DNA of 64,000 bases from Scytolyngbya sp. HA4215-MV1 (GTDB lineage: Bacteria; Cyanobacteriota; Cyanobacteriia; Leptolyngbyales; Leptolyngbyaceae), in the NCBI GenBank assembly GCA_019359045.1, contig JAHHIA010000001.1:744001-808000 (forward strand), given 5' to 3'. This document shows positions 47,440 to 58,249 of this stretch, piece by piece. The notes under the pieces were generated by a model. The model was not told where the DNA came from. It saw only the letters and a program-made list of their open reading frames with translations, and searched no databases. Made by a program: the position numbers and the translations under genes. The stretch's first letter is position 1. Each line of letters starts with the position of its first letter.

Positions 47440-47536
47440 TTGTGATTTTTGCTCAACCCTTGTCGCTTTGGAATTCAATTGATTATCATGTCTGCTTCGG
47501 TTGCATCTTTAAATCAGAAAGGAATTCAAGCTTTTA

Positions 47537-47986
47537 ATGACAGAACCATCCCAAACAACCTCTTTTCCTTTACCCGTTTTGCCAAATGCTCGTCAGTCAG
47601 GTGCAGTTCAACCCAACTTGACAAGTGATACAGATTCGGGTTTACAACTGGCACTGACCGCAGCCCGCGCTAGTGACGATCGCAAGGGGAGTGAGATTAC
47701 TTTGCTCAAAGTATCTCAGGTCTCTTATTTAGCAGACTACTTTGTCATCGTGACAGGTTTTTCTAAAGCGCAGGTGCGGGCGATCGCTCGGGCTGTTGAA
47801 GAAAAGGTGGAAGAGCTTTGTCACCGTAGCCCCATCCGAGTTGAAGGACAAGGCGAGGGAAGCTGGATATTGCAAGACTACGGGGATGTCATTGTCCATA
47901 TCCTGATGCCTCAAGAGCGCGAATTTTATAATCTGGAAGCCTTTTGGGGACATGCTGAACGGATTGATTTTTTGGTAGACACTTAA
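47537..47986 (+). CDS. rsfS: ribosome silencing factor RsfS (Iojap family)
   Basis: RsfS binds ribosomal protein uL14 and blocks subunit joining when translation must be lowered. The 149-residue protein has the family core: LKVSQVSYLADYFVIVTG, then AIARAVEEKVEE, EGQGEGSWILQDYGDVIVHIL, and the closing EREFYNLEAFWGHAERI. An N-terminal extension of about 35 polar residues is common in cyanobacteria. The gene for CGLD27 follows after about 105 bases on the same strand. Confidence 0.95.
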   Translation: MTEPSQTTSFPLPVLPNARQSGAVQPNLTSDTDSGLQLALTAARASDDRKGSEITLLKVSQVSYLADYFVIVTGFSKAQVRAIARAVEEKVEELCHRSPIRVEGQGEGSWILQDYGDVIVHILMPQEREFYNLEAFWGHAERIDFLVDT

Positions 47987-48091
47987 ACGGTGATCCCCGA
48001 TCGTCCCTCCCCGATCGCCCGTCCTACAGGCATGAACTCTCATTTATACTATGAGGGGTTCGGTGTGTCGTTGGTCGCTGGTTCACCGCTC

Positions 48092-48589
48092 ATGAACTCT
48101 TCTACTTTCGTCTGTCCAGTTCCTGTTGAGCAACGTCCGATCAATGAATATCAGGACTTGAAATCCTCTTGGTTTTTTGGTTGGGCAACGCTGGATCGCA
48201 AACGCTATGTCATGCCCATGGTGTGGATTTGGGGGTTTAGCTGGATCGTTATGGGTCCCGTTGCGGCAGTGAGCTTTCCGCCGGATAAGGATTTGGGGCA
48301 TTTTTTATTGAGTGGAGCCGCTGGCGCTAGCTTGTTGTTAGCACTTGTGTTGCTCAGGTTATACCTTGGCTGGGTTTATGTGTGCGATCGGTTACTCGAT
48401 GCCAACGTTTTCTATGAAGAATCAGGTTGGTATGATGGGCAAACTTGGACAAAACCCCCCGAAGTGCTGATGCAAGACCAGTTGATCGTCTCGCATCAGA
48501 TCAAACCGATCTTTTCTCGATTGAGATATACATTTGGAGTACTCAGTTTGTGCTTTGTTTGTGGCATTTTGCTTTGGAATTTTGTGTAA
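48092..48589 (+). CDS. CGLD27/Ycf36 (DUF1230) membrane protein
   Basis: From the ATG at 48092 the protein has 165 residues. The conserved opening CPVPVEQRPINEYQDLKSSWFFGWA is followed by three hydrophobic segments (VWIWGFSWIVMGPVAAVSF, LSGAAGASLLLALVLLRLYLGW, FGVLSLCFVCGILLWNF). Between them is the conserved block YEESGWYDGQTWTKPPEVLMQD. It belongs to the green-lineage conserved family DUF1230, linked to photosynthesis or iron-starvation tolerance in plants. A longer frame starting with GTG at 47990 adds residues with no family match. Confidence 0.88.
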   Translation: MNSSTFVCPVPVEQRPINEYQDLKSSWFFGWATLDRKRYVMPMVWIWGFSWIVMGPVAAVSFPPDKDLGHFLLSGAAGASLLLALVLLRLYLGWVYVCDRLLDANVFYEESGWYDGQTWTKPPEVLMQDQLIVSHQIKPIFSRLRYTFGVLSLCFVCGILLWNFV

Positions 48590-48620
48590 TCCTGTCCCCT
48601 ACAAGTGTTAGAGTCTTCCC

Positions 48621-49574
48621 ATGACAATGGCAAGACGAACTCAAGCCGCAGAGTTGCAAGTCCGACTGCTGCGGGAAGGTATTGTTGAATCTCAGCATCA
48701 CGCGCAGGCAGTCGTCTGCGATAACCGGGGGCGCATTCTTCTAGTTGCGGGAAATTCTGAAACTGCAACTTTTGTGCGCTCTGCCCTGAAACCTTTTCAG
48801 GCACTTGCGATTACAACAACAGGCACTTTGGATCGCTATGGTTTAACTGATCGCGATCTGGCAATTATCTGTAGCTCTCACAAAGGCAAAATAGAGCAAG
48901 CTCGACAAGTATTTAATATTCTCTGGCGCTCTGATTTAGACCCTTCGGCGCTCCAATGCCCCATCCCTGTGGGTAAACGCAGTCCTCTAGAGCACAATTG
49001 TTCTGGCAAGCATGCTGCGATGCTGGCAGTCTGCCAACAGCGCAATTGGTCGTTGAGTGGCTATCTTCAGCGTAGCCACCCAGTACAAACCTTGATACTG
49101 AGCAAAATTTCTGAACTGCTCCGGATGCCTGCCGAAGAGTTTATCAGTGCGCGAGATGATTGTGGTGCACCCACTTATTTTATGCAATTGGGGCAAATTG
49201 CTTCGTTGTATGCTCGGCTTGCCTCAGGGGATAAGCTTGATATGGAACGGATTGTGCGGGCAATGACGCACCACCCCACCATGATTGCGGGTGCGGGAGA
49301 GTTTGACACCGAACTGATGCGTCTGACTCAAGGTGAGTTGGTCAGCAAAGCCGGTGCAGAAGGGGTGCAATGTATCGGGCGAGTTGGTGAAGGCATGGGG
49401 CTAGCGATTAAGGTAATGGATGGAGCCAAGCGCGCCAAGCATGCGATCGCCATCCACCTCCTGAAGCAAATGGGCTGGATTACGCCTTCTGTAGCAGAGT
49501 CTCTGTCAGAAAGCTTTATGGCACTGAGCGACTTTACCCGGCTTGATGTGGTTGGCGAACTTTCCTTGCTTTAG
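48621..49574 (+). CDS. asparaginase (Rhizobium AnsA-like, Asparaginase_II family)
   Basis: The 317-residue protein belongs to the asparaginase family unrelated to E. coli AnsA/B. It has VRSALKPFQALA (about 51-62), CSSHKGK, the serine/lysine block LEHNCSGKHAAML (about 123-135), DDCGAPTYFMQL, and late GEFDTELM. These residues match the catalytic Ser-Lys tandem site described for the Rhizobium etli enzyme. It would hydrolyse L-asparagine to aspartate and ammonia in the cytoplasm. It starts 32 bases after CGLD27 on the same strand, but a functional link is not obvious. Confidence 0.9.
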   Translation: MTMARRTQAAELQVRLLREGIVESQHHAQAVVCDNRGRILLVAGNSETATFVRSALKPFQALAITTTGTLDRYGLTDRDLAIICSSHKGKIEQARQVFNILWRSDLDPSALQCPIPVGKRSPLEHNCSGKHAAMLAVCQQRNWSLSGYLQRSHPVQTLILSKISELLRMPAEEFISARDDCGAPTYFMQLGQIASLYARLASGDKLDMERIVRAMTHHPTMIAGAGEFDTELMRLTQGELVSKAGAEGVQCIGRVGEGMGLAIKVMDGAKRAKHAIAIHLLKQMGWITPSVAESLSESFMALSDFTRLDVVGELSLL

Positions 49575-49650
49575 TCACGCCTGTCATCAAACCTAGCCAT
49601 CGCTTCTTAATCTCCCTGCTAAAATCCAATAAAGTTTTGCACCTATTTAC

Positions 49651-51564
49651 ATGTCCGAGCCAGTTTTGGATGTTCGTAACCTGCAAGTTCAGTTCCAAAC
49701 CGACAGTGGTCTGGTAAGGGCAGTGGATAATGTCTCTTTCCAGGTTAGGCGGGGGCAGACGCTTGGCATTGTAGGCGAATCGGGTTCGGGAAAATCGGTG
49801 ACTTCGCTGGCAGTCATGGGGTTAGTGCCTCCTCCTGGCGAGATCAGGGGTGGGGAAGTTTGGTTCTGTGAAGCTGAAAAACAACCCGTTGATTTGCTTG
49901 GGTTGTCGGAACGAGGACGGCGAGATTATCGGGGTGGGCAAATCTCGATGATTTTTCAGGAACCGATGAGTTCGCTGAATCCGGTTTATACCTGCGGGTT
50001 TCAACTGACTGAAGCGATTCAACTCCATCAGGAGGTATCAACCGCCGAAGCCCGTCGCAAAGCGATCGCCCTCTTACAAGAGGTGAGGCTTCTCCCAGAT
50101 GATGAAATCCTGAAACAGCGCTATCTGGAAGAATTTCATGCTCAGCATCCTGGCAAGCCAGAGCTAGCAGAGGCTGAAGTGCTTCAGCAGGTGAATCGAC
50201 AAAAGATGGCGATGCTCGATCGCTACCCGCATGAATTGTCGGGCGGACAAATCCAGCGGGTGATGATTGCGATGGCAATCTCTTGTAATCCCACCCTGTT
50301 GATTGCTGATGAGCCAACGACGGCACTGGATGTGACGGTTCAGGCAGCGATTTTGGATCTCTTGCGGGAATTGCGCGATCGGCGAGGCATGTCCATCATG
50401 TTCATCACCCATGACCTGGGTATCATCGCGGAGATTGCCGACTCAGTTGCGGTCATGTTCCAGGGCAAAATTGTCGAATATGGCTCTGTTTGGCAGATTT
50501 TTTCTAATCCCCAACATCCCTATACCAAAGGGTTGCTGACCTGCCGTCCGCGCCCTGATCTGCGTCTGCGCTATCTTCCTACTGTTTCAGACTTTATGGA
50601 AGTTGTGACTGCACCCAGCGGCGAAACGGTGATTCAAACCAAAGCAGTTGATGTGACACAAGCGCTGCAAGCTGCGGAAGAAGTGAGTGATGCGGAGCAA
50701 GAACAACGGTTAACGGCTTTGCAACAGCGATCGCCCTTGCTCTCGGTTCAGAATTTGCAGGTTGCTTTTCCGGTGAGAGGGATGTTTGGGCAAACCAAAC
50801 GTTATGTCCTGGCAGTCAACGATGTTTCGTTTCAGGTCTACCCCGGTGAGACATTGGGGTTGGTGGGAGAATCGGGATGTGGCAAAACTACGCTGGCACG
50901 AGCCTTGCTTCAACTGATTAAACCCACACGCGGCACGGTCTGGTTTGATGGGCAAGATGTCATGACGCTGGCTGATCGTCCCTTGCGGCACCTTCGGCGA
51001 GAAATGCAAATTATCTTCCAGAATCCCTTTGGATCGCTGGATCCCCGGATGACTGTGGGAGCCGCCATCATGGAACCGATGCAAATTCATTTGTCAACTA
51101 AAAATCGTCGCCAACACCGGGAGCGGACTGCCTACCTATTAGAGCGAGTTGGCTTAACTGCAAATTCTGTAGATCGCTACCCGCATGAATTTTCCGGAGG
51201 GCAGCGCCAGCGGATCTGCATCGCCCGATCGCTCGCCCTCAATCCCAAATTCATTATTTGCGATGAATCGGTCTCAGCGCTAGATGTTTCAGTTCAGGCG
51301 CAGGTGCTCAATCTCTTGAAGGAATTGCAAGCAGAATTTAACCTGACTTACATTTTCATCTCGCATGACCTGAGTGTAGTCAAGTTTATGAGCGATCGCA
51401 TCATGGTAATGAATCGGGGCAAGATCGAAGAAATGGATTCCGCCGATCGTATCTACCGCACTCCTCAGCAACCCTACACGCAACAACTGATCTCGGCAAT
51501 TCCGCTGGGCAACCTCGAACAAATTCGCGCTCGACAGTCTCAGCGAGGCATTTCGGTCGGATAG
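49651..51564 (+). CDS. fused double ATP-binding subunit of a peptide-type ABC transporter
   Basis: The 637-residue protein joins two ABC ATPase domains like DppD and DppF in one chain (as in YejF/GsiA). Domain 1: Walker A GESGSGKS (about 40), Q-loop [11 protein letters not shown], signature LSGGQIQR, Walker [13 protein letters not shown]. Domain 2: Walker A GESGCGKT (about 410), Q-loop [11 protein letters not shown], signature FSGGQRQR, Walker [13 protein letters not shown]. Note the E-to-D-E arrangement CDES in the second. Domain 1 has an insertion of about 40 residues before its signature. No permease or binding-protein gene is next to it, so the partners are elsewhere. Confidence 0.93.
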   Translation: MSEPVLDVRNLQVQFQTDSGLVRAVDNVSFQVRRGQTLGIVGESGSGKSVTSLAVMGLVPPPGEIRGGEVWFCEAEKQPVDLLGLSERGRRDYRGGQISMIFQEPMSSLNPVYTCGFQLTEAIQLHQEVSTAEARRKAIALLQEVRLLPDDEILKQRYLEEFHAQHPGKPELAEAEVLQQVNRQKMAMLDRYPHELSGGQIQRVMIAMAISCNPTLLIADEPTTALDVTVQAAILDLLRELRDRRGMSIMFITHDLGIIAEIADSVAVMFQGKIVEYGSVWQIFSNPQHPYTKGLLTCRPRPDLRLRYLPTVSDFMEVVTAPSGETVIQTKAVDVTQALQAAEEVSDAEQEQRLTALQQRSPLLSVQNLQVAFPVRGMFGQTKRYVLAVNDVSFQVYPGETLGLVGESGCGKTTLARALLQLIKPTRGTVWFDGQDVMTLADRPLRHLRREMQIIFQNPFGSLDPRMTVGAAIMEPMQIHLSTKNRRQHRERTAYLLERVGLTANSVDRYPHEFSGGQRQRICIARSLALNPKFIICDESVSALDVSVQAQVLNLLKELQAEFNLTYIFISHDLSVVKFMSDRIMVMNRGKIEEMDSADRIYRTPQQPYTQQLISAIPLGNLEQIRARQSQRGISVG

Positions 51565-51876
51565 TGTAGAGATCAGCCGGTTCGCTTATCTTTTAAGAAA
51601 TCAATAAAAGCGGCACAATTCTGTAAAAGCTCTATGTTTTGGTAGAGAGGGATCTGAGCGCTGACAAATTAAGGTGATAGGGTGGCAACACCAGCATTAT
51701 TGAATTGTCAGGTTCTCATACAGAGGGGTTGATACCCAGTATTTTTTAAGGGCAAAATTCTTCTCTCTCGTAGCCTGTTAAGACTTTCCTGCTGGCACTC
51801 ACAAAGCACTGAATAGTGGCTTGACAGAGGTGTTATCCTCCAAGGTGAGTGTGATCTGTGTAGAGTGTTAAGAATT
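51565..51876 (+). other. 312-base gap upstream of glmM
   Basis: No gene is seen. A perfect TTGACA at 51821-51826 lies 50 bases before the glmM ATG but has no good -10 at normal spacing, so its role is uncertain. No hairpin-plus-U terminator follows the ABC gene. Confidence 0.4.
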
Positions 51877-53436
51877 ATGGTGTCAACCCCTGCCCGCGTC
51901 CAACGCCCCGGTTCAGTCGAATCTTCTGTGCCAAATCCCGTTTCTCAAGTTGTTGATGAAACTTCCCTCTCGGCACCAAATGTCATTGCGATCGCTCCAA
52001 AAGCAACGAAAATATCTCAGCTCATTCCTACATGGGAACCTTTGACCTTACCCTCTAGCCGATTGTTTGGTACCGATGGTATCCGTGGGCAAGCTGGAGA
52101 CTTATTAACTGCACCTTTGGCAATGCAGATTGGTTTTTGGGCAGGGCAAGTTCTCTGTGGCGCTACCAGCCATTCTGGCCCGATTATTTTAGGTCAAGAC
52201 TCACGCAATTCCAGCGATATGCTGGCGATGGCGTTGTCTGCCGGACTTACGGCTGCTGGTTTAGAGGTGTGGAATTTGGGTTTATGCCCGACTCCCTGTG
52301 TCGCTTACCTGACCAGTCTGGCTAAGGCAGTCGGTGGCGTAATGATTTCTGCCAGCCACAATCCGCCTGAAGATAATGGCATCAAGTTTTTTGGTGCAGA
52401 TGGCACTAAACTTTCTACTCATTTGCAAGAACAAATTGAAGCAGGTCTTCGGGGCAAGCGAGTCGCCTCCTCGAGGCTGATGAATACTGCCAATGTTTGG
52501 GGTAAGTCCTTTTATCGCCCAGAGTTAATTGAACAGTATACGGTGGCGTTGCAGCAACCTCTTTTACCTGAAGAAGATTTGTCAAATTTGCCTTTGCGCG
52601 GCATGAATATTGTTTTGGATCTGGCCTGGGGGGCTGCGGCTAACGTGGCTCCCAGCGTTTTTGCCAACATGGGGGCAGAGGTGGTTTGCCTCCACGATCG
52701 TCCTGATGGCGATCGCATCAACGTTAACTGTGGCTCTACTCATCTTGCCCTATTGCAAAAAGCGGTGCTGGATAAGGGTGCCGACATGGGCTTTGCTTTT
52801 GATGGGGATGCTGATCGGGTTCTGGCTGTTGATAATACAGGACGGGCTGTGGATGGCGATTACATTCTCTATCTCTGGGGCAAGGCACTCCAACAGGCTG
52901 AACAACTTCCCAATAACACGATCGTTTCAACTGTCATGTCTAACTTAGGCTTTGAGCGGGCTTGGGAAAAACAAGGCGGCAAACTAGTTCGGGCAGCGGT
53001 AGGAGATCAATATGTCCATGCCGAAATGTTGCGCCACGGAGCCATGTTGGGAGGAGAGCAATCAGGACATATCCTTTGTCGGCATTATGGGATTGGTGGA
53101 GATGGACTGCTCACGGCTCTGCATCTAGCTGCTCTGGTGCAGCGATCGAAGAATTCCTTTGCGGCACTGGTCGATCAAAGCTTTCAAACCTATCCTCAGC
53201 TCTTAAAGAATGTGCGCGTCGAAGATCGCGCGCGTCGGCTCAATTGGCAAAACTGCGACCCTCTGGTTGGGGCGATCGCTGAGGCAGAGTCTGCGATGGG
53301 CAATCAGGGACGGATTCTCGTACGCGCTTCTGGCACTGAACCTGTGATTCGCGTCATGGTCGAAGCTGCCAAAGCAGACCTGGCAAACCACTGGTGCGAA
53401 AATCTGGTTTTAGCCGTCCGGCAACATTTAACATAA
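51877..53436 (+). CDS. glmM: phosphoglucosamine mutase
   Basis: GlmM converts glucosamine-6-phosphate to glucosamine-1-phosphate for peptidoglycan and lipopolysaccharide precursors. From the ATG at 51877 it has 519 residues. The catalytic serine is S160 in [17 protein letters not shown]. The metal loop is DGDADR, the sugar loop is GGEQSGH, and the phosphate-binding end is [22 protein letters not shown] marks the true family start, preceded by about 60 extra residues that look disordered; cyanobacterial GlmM proteins often have such an extension. An upstream GTG at 51865 adds only four codons. Confidence 0.94.
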   Translation: MVSTPARVQRPGSVESSVPNPVSQVVDETSLSAPNVIAIAPKATKISQLIPTWEPLTLPSSRLFGTDGIRGQAGDLLTAPLAMQIGFWAGQVLCGATSHSGPIILGQDSRNSSDMLAMALSAGLTAAGLEVWNLGLCPTPCVAYLTSLAKAVGGVMISASHNPPEDNGIKFFGADGTKLSTHLQEQIEAGLRGKRVASSRLMNTANVWGKSFYRPELIEQYTVALQQPLLPEEDLSNLPLRGMNIVLDLAWGAAANVAPSVFANMGAEVVCLHDRPDGDRINVNCGSTHLALLQKAVLDKGADMGFAFDGDADRVLAVDNTGRAVDGDYILYLWGKALQQAEQLPNNTIVSTVMSNLGFERAWEKQGGKLVRAAVGDQYVHAEMLRHGAMLGGEQSGHILCRHYGIGGDGLLTALHLAALVQRSKNSFAALVDQSFQTYPQLLKNVRVEDRARRLNWQNCDPLVGAIAEAESAMGNQGRILVRASGTEPVIRVMVEAAKADLANHWCENLVLAVRQHLT

Positions 53437-53503
53437 AGGCTAGTAAAAGGGCGGAGGGGTGGAAGCGTAAAGTGGTCAACGAGCTTCCTTCTCCTCTTCC
53501 CCA

Positions 53504-55645
53504 TCACCCCTTCACTTCCCTGACAAAAAGAGCGCACTCGTAGCGATTCTTCCCCCGTTCTTTGGCTTGATACATGGCTACATCGGCACTTTTGATTAGC
53601 ACATCCATTTCTTCGCCATTAAAAGGATAAAGGCTAATGCCGATACTGGTGGTCACCTGAATCGTATGTTGTCCCAACTGAAAGGATTGAGATAGGGCTG
53701 ATAAAATCTTTTCGGCTACTCGAATAGCATCTTGTTCGTCTTTAATTCCAGAGAGGATAATGGTAAATTCATCTCCTCCCAAACGTGCAACTGTATCACT
53801 CCCTCTGAGGCAATTGGTCAAACGTTGCGCTACGTTTTTGAGTAATAAATCACCTGCATCATGTCCCAAGGTGTCATTAATTCGTTTGAACCCATCCAAA
53901 TCTAAAAATAGGAGGGCGATGAGTTTTTGTTGATTTTGTGCCCAAGCAAGGGTTTGCTCCAAACGTTCATAGAAAGCTTTGCGGTTAGGTAACCCGGTTA
54001 GGACATCGTAGTAAGCATTTTTTTCGAGTTCTTGCTCTCGATTTTTGCGTTCAGTAATATCTCGAATGACGCCAACCAGGAAAATATTACCAGCAGCATC
54101 TCGGTGTAGCGATCGCCGCGTTGCAATGAGATGGGTATTACCCCAAATATCGGTAAAGTATTCTTCACTTTCACCGCCTGCTTTTCCTGCAAATACTTGC
54201 TGATCTTGTTGGCGAAAGGTTGTCGCCTCTTCTCTCCGAAAAAAATCGTCATCCGATTTATTGAGCAAAGTTTCCAACGGTAGACCAATTAATTCGCAAA
54301 ATGCCTGATTGAGAACGATCCAGCGATAGCCCTGATCTTTGACAAAAATAGGGTCGGGAATGGTGTTAATCACACTTTGGAGAAATTCTTTAGAGCGTTT
54401 GAGTTCCTCTTTTTGGTATGCCAGGTAACTCATCATGACGATCGACGATCCAGTCAAAGCCATGAGCGGCGGCACGAACGGAATCCACCACCCAACTAAA
54501 AGGCTGAGATAACTGATCAGAAATAGTGTGGTACTTGCCAGCAAGAAATTCAGAATAGATCGTTGGGGCAACCGTAGTTTCCAACTCAGGCTCCCCCCTA
54601 CCCATGCCCAAACTAAAATCCAAAGCCATTCCCAGGGTTCCCACCAGGTTTGCAGCAGGGGACGCTCTTCCAGCGCCGCACTGAGGATCTGGCTAATAAA
54701 GTTTGCTTGTAACTCAATTCCTGTCATTTCCTCTGAATTGCCGATTAGCCCTCCACTATAAGGCGTGTAGACAAAATCTTTGAGACTGGTTGCGGTTGAG
54801 CCGATTAAAACAATGCGATCGCGAAACAGATCGGGTGAAATTTTGCCTGCCAGCACATCCATCATGGAGACCTGACGAAAACTCCCCAACGGACCTCGAA
54901 AGTTTGCCAGGATCTGGTATCCGCCTGCATCAGCTCGGACGTATGCTCCATCATTTTTCCGAAATTTTGGAAATATTGCCTGCCTCAATTGCACATTCCC
55001 AGATTGATCAGCGGCGGCTTGAGGCTCAATTTTTTGTTCTTTCAGGTAGCGTAATGCCAACGCCAGCGCAAAGCTCTGATCAAACTGTTGTGCTTCAGTC
55101 TCCCAGTACAACAAACTTCGCCGCACTCTCCCATCCGCATCAAACACGAAATTGTTGAACCCAATCTGTTGGTGCTGGTTAAGCAAGGGTGGGGGTAAGA
55201 CTCCGATTCCATTCTGATCGGGTAACTTTTTGATCCCAATCAAATTGGGAAAGGTTTTGTATACCTGAAGCAAGTCTTCGTTGCCTGGTGGCACAGGGAA
55301 ATCACGATATAGGTCAAGACCGATCGCGCGCGGTTGGTAAGTTTTCAGTTTTTTTAGCAAAGTTGCTAGGAGCTGATCGGAAATGGGCCACCTTCCCACC
55401 TGACGCAAATCGGTTTCGCCAATCCCAACAATCACAATGCGTTCATCCACAGGCTCTAACGGACGCAAAGTGACAAGCTGGTCAAACGCGACTAGCTCCA
55501 AGGTTTGTAACCAACCTGCATAACGTAACAGCAAAACACATCCTGCTACGCCCAAGGAAGTTAAAAAAATTCTGTGCTTGCCCAAAACGCTCTGTTTCAG
55601 GAACGTCCAGTTCTTTTCTTGGCGCTTACTCAGTCGCCTGATCAT
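53504..55645 (-). CDS. CHASE2-PAS-GGDEF membrane diguanylate cyclase
   Basis: The 713-residue protein has one N-terminal membrane helix (FLTSLGVAGCVLLLRYAGWL). A periplasmic CHASE2 sensor follows (about 50-320; ERIVIVGIGETDLRQVGRWP and DRIVLIGSTA), then three membrane helices (about 340-410) and a PAS domain (FLQSVINTIPDPIFVKDQGYR, about 420-540). The C-terminal GGDEF domain has an intact GGDEF active site (VARLGGDEFTII). It should synthesise cyclic di-GMP in response to an extracellular cue. No EAL domain is present. Its gene is convergent with glmM and not in an operon. Confidence 0.93.
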   Translation of the reverse strand: MIRRLSKRQEKNWTFLKQSVLGKHRIFLTSLGVAGCVLLLRYAGWLQTLELVAFDQLVTLRPLEPVDERIVIVGIGETDLRQVGRWPISDQLLATLLKKLKTYQPRAIGLDLYRDFPVPPGNEDLLQVYKTFPNLIGIKKLPDQNGIGVLPPPLLNQHQQIGFNNFVFDADGRVRRSLLYWETEAQQFDQSFALALALRYLKEQKIEPQAAADQSGNVQLRQAIFPKFRKNDGAYVRADAGGYQILANFRGPLGSFRQVSMMDVLAGKISPDLFRDRIVLIGSTATSLKDFVYTPYSGGLIGNSEEMTGIELQANFISQILSAALEERPLLQTWWEPWEWLWILVWAWVGGSLSWKLRLPQRSILNFLLASTTLFLISYLSLLVGWWIPFVPPLMALTGSSIVMMSYLAYQKEELKRSKEFLQSVINTIPDPIFVKDQGYRWIVLNQAFCELIGLPLETLLNKSDDDFFRREEATTFRQQDQQVFAGKAGGESEEYFTDIWGNTHLIATRRSLHRDAAGNIFLVGVIRDITERKNREQELEKNAYYDVLTGLPNRKAFYERLEQTLAWAQNQQKLIALLFLDLDGFKRINDTLGHDAGDLLLKNVAQRLTNCLRGSDTVARLGGDEFTIILSGIKDEQDAIRVAEKILSALSQSFQLGQHTIQVTTSIGISLYPFNGEEMDVLIKSADVAMYQAKERGKNRYECALFVREVKG

Positions 55646-55904
55646 GGGTTTGACGGCACATTAATTGTTGGCAAAATATTATCATCCGAAAGATTCAGAC
55701 ACTCATTGGTGCTGTCCTGGATGTGCAACATCCCCTATGGGTTTCGAGTCTGTTTTTGTTTACGAATAGGGAGGGGGCGAAATTGAGCAATATCACAGCA
55801 GAGAACAGGTTTTCAAAGCCAAGGTCCAGTCCATACAGCTGGATAAGAAATCGGGGTTAATCGACATAGTATAGACAATCAATGTGGATCCATCGCATTC
55901 TCCG

Positions 55905-57854
55905 TCATTTTGGCAATGGTTTGGTTGGGGGCACACTGTTTTGGCAGTAGTCCTTAAATCGTTGAGACAATTGAGTCGGGCTAAGCGATTGCGTCCAATA
56001 TTCAGTCAAGGCATGACCGAATGCCCAGGCATTGCGATCGGGGGGAACCGAGTTTTCTAATAATAGGGGCCACATCACCCCTAGATTAAAATCAGGCGAA
56101 TTAGTTTCTTCTATAGAAAAAAAGGAAAACAATTCGTATGCCATCTGGAGTTTGCCGATCACAATGGGAAGTTGCTCCACAGGGATTTTTTCTGCCAAGA
56201 GCAATGCTAGGTTGGGAGATCCCGTTGCCAGCGTGGAAATGAAGCTCAGGACAGGGCTTTTGAGCAATGCAGTTAATCCTTGGGTGGTTGCCATCTGAAA
56301 TGTATAGTGGTCAATGATCTGGGCAGCAGCAATAACGCGAGCTTCTAAAGTTTTCAAAAAGCGGGCAAGGCGAAATTGTTTGGCTGGGGCGATCGCGTCT
56401 AATAAGGCAAAGGATAACGCCTCAACTCCCCAGGCAACCCGGTTGGTGGCAATATCTGCTGTGACCAATGGTAATAGGGTCGTGCAAAAGGGAGCGAACA
56501 ATTCTGCACGATAATGGACCGCCTCACGAATTGAAATTTCTTTGGGTCGATCGCCGATTTGCCAGTCATAGGGCGGTTGCCATTCGCGCAGGGGACGTAA
56601 ACGATCGACCTGGCTCACCACGGCGATCACTGGCAAGTTCTCCACTTCAGTTTTCACTTGGCGCAAAAAATCCAGATCGGCTGCCAATGCTGGATCGAGA
56701 GCGGGCACGACTAGCAGTAGTAAATCTGCTTGGTGTGCTTGTGCCAACACCTGTTCTCGCAGTTCCGCTTGTCCAATTTGTTCGTAGCCAGGAGTATCCC
56801 AAAGGGTCAAATTTTCTCCCGTTGTCAGTTGCCAGTGATAGTCTTGAATGCGATCGGTGCTGGGCAAGCGATCGACGTTGGCGCGCGGCTCAACAAACAG
56901 CGTGTTGATCAAGCTACTCTTGCCTGCCCCTGTACGTCCAACCAGCAAAACATTGACGGGCTTTTGCTCAACCATTTCTGGCGTTTCTGCCTGGGTGAGA
57001 ATCTCGCGCAACGTCTGAGTCTGGGGCTTGGCAGCCGTCAATGCAGCAGATTCAGAGGAAGGCGCTTGGGCTGCACTCACCGTCCCGCTATAGAGGGCGA
57101 TCGCCTGCCGACCCAAGTTACGCAGCACTGCTTCCCGCATCATTTGTCCCAGATTAATCAGGAGCGCCTGGTTGGCTTGCTCGTTATACCGGCGAGAGGC
57201 AGTTCTTGCTACGGCTGCCACTGGATTGAGTAGCCATTGTGCCCAATTCCAAACTTGCTGGACTTTGCGGGCAGAAGGCTCCAGCTTTTGATACACTTCG
57301 TAGGCTTGATAGACTTGCCCGACAGTGACCTGATTGAGCAGCGGAGAGAGCTTTTGCATCCACGGGTCCAAATCATCTACTGTGCCCCGCAGCAACCTGT
57401 AAGCCTGGGGTACATAAATATTAAGTAAAGGATATTTGACTTCTGGATAGTAAACATGAGCGGTCGCGGTCACCAGCGATCGGCACCGTTCCCAAAATTT
57501 TGCCCAGTCTTGCCAAGGGGGCGGATCTGCCTGAGATGCTTGCAAAATATCACGCAGAGCGGTTTCAGCTTGCTGAGTCGCTGCGCTCTGGTCGGTGGGC
57601 GTGTTGAACTTCAGAGGAGACTCTAACTCGGCAGTCAATTCTGCCATAACCGTTTCTACCTGATCCATGCCAGGTAAACGAGTCCACTTGACCAATAACC
57701 AGCGCCAGCCAACCAATCCCAGAATAATGACTGCCCAGATCCAGTTAATTCCCCATTCACTGATTTCTAGACTGGCTGCCACCATCAAAAAGCTGACAAT
57801 CCCAATAAAGGGCAAGCCCAAAACGCCCCATTGCCATAACTTTAAGCGCACCAT
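55905..57854 (-). CDS. membrane-anchored GTPase with C-terminal DUF697-like region
   Basis: The 649-residue protein has two N-terminal membrane helices (VLGLPFIGIVSFLMVAASL and WIWAVIILGLVGW) and a helical region to about residue 290. An Era-like G domain follows, with G1 GRTGAGKSS, G3 DTPGYEQIG, and G4 as SQVD in AVVSQVDRL rather than the usual NKxD. The C-terminal part is helical with alanine/leucine-rich segments. The changed G4 could relax guanine specificity. Related cyanobacterial proteins are annotated only as GTP-binding proteins; their role is unknown. It is transcribed alone. Confidence 0.8.
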   Translation of the reverse strand: MVRLKLWQWGVLGLPFIGIVSFLMVAASLEISEWGINWIWAVIILGLVGWRWLLVKWTRLPGMDQVETVMAELTAELESPLKFNTPTDQSAATQQAETALRDILQASQADPPPWQDWAKFWERCRSLVTATAHVYYPEVKYPLLNIYVPQAYRLLRGTVDDLDPWMQKLSPLLNQVTVGQVYQAYEVYQKLEPSARKVQQVWNWAQWLLNPVAAVARTASRRYNEQANQALLINLGQMMREAVLRNLGRQAIALYSGTVSAAQAPSSESAALTAAKPQTQTLREILTQAETPEMVEQKPVNVLLVGRTGAGKSSLINTLFVEPRANVDRLPSTDRIQDYHWQLTTGENLTLWDTPGYEQIGQAELREQVLAQAHQADLLLLVVPALDPALAADLDFLRQVKTEVENLPVIAVVSQVDRLRPLREWQPPYDWQIGDRPKEISIREAVHYRAELFAPFCTTLLPLVTADIATNRVAWGVEALSFALLDAIAPAKQFRLARFLKTLEARVIAAAQIIDHYTFQMATTQGLTALLKSPVLSFISTLATGSPNLALLLAEKIPVEQLPIVIGKLQMAYELFSFFSIEETNSPDFNLGVMWPLLLENSVPPDRNAWAFGHALTEYWTQSLSPTQLSQRFKDYCQNSVPPTKPLPK

Positions 57855-58249
57855 AACTTCTTGCCAATTGCTCTGTTTCCAGTGTACGCAACAGGCTAAG
57901 AAACGTAGCGAATTCAGTCTAATGCCTATTCAGCGACATTAGTTCCTTAGGGAAAAAGGAAAAGACAACCGATGTAGAGAAGCGGAAAAACGAAATGAGG
58001 AGCTGGACTGAGGCTGCAAATAACTTGCCACTAGAGACAATGCAATGGTAATTGCAATCGCGTGAAGCACGATCGCGGTGCGCTTAGAGAAGGTATCTGA
58101 CATGACGATTCAGGAGAGCAACTGATTTCTCCTTTATCGCACGACAATTCATTTTTGCCTGTGATTTCCAGACAAGAATTATAGGATTTAAGGCACAGAT
58201 CAGGAGTGATCGTCATCCCGCTTTGGGCAGAAAATTGAACTGATGAGTT
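57855..58249. other. 395-base gap between the GTPase and VKOR genes
   Basis: No credible gene, tRNA or strong hairpin was recognised. The only open frame (58031-58216, - strand) is cysteine- and serine-rich arbitrary sequence. The promoter of the leftward GTPase gene should lie near its right-hand start at 57854. Confidence 0.5.
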
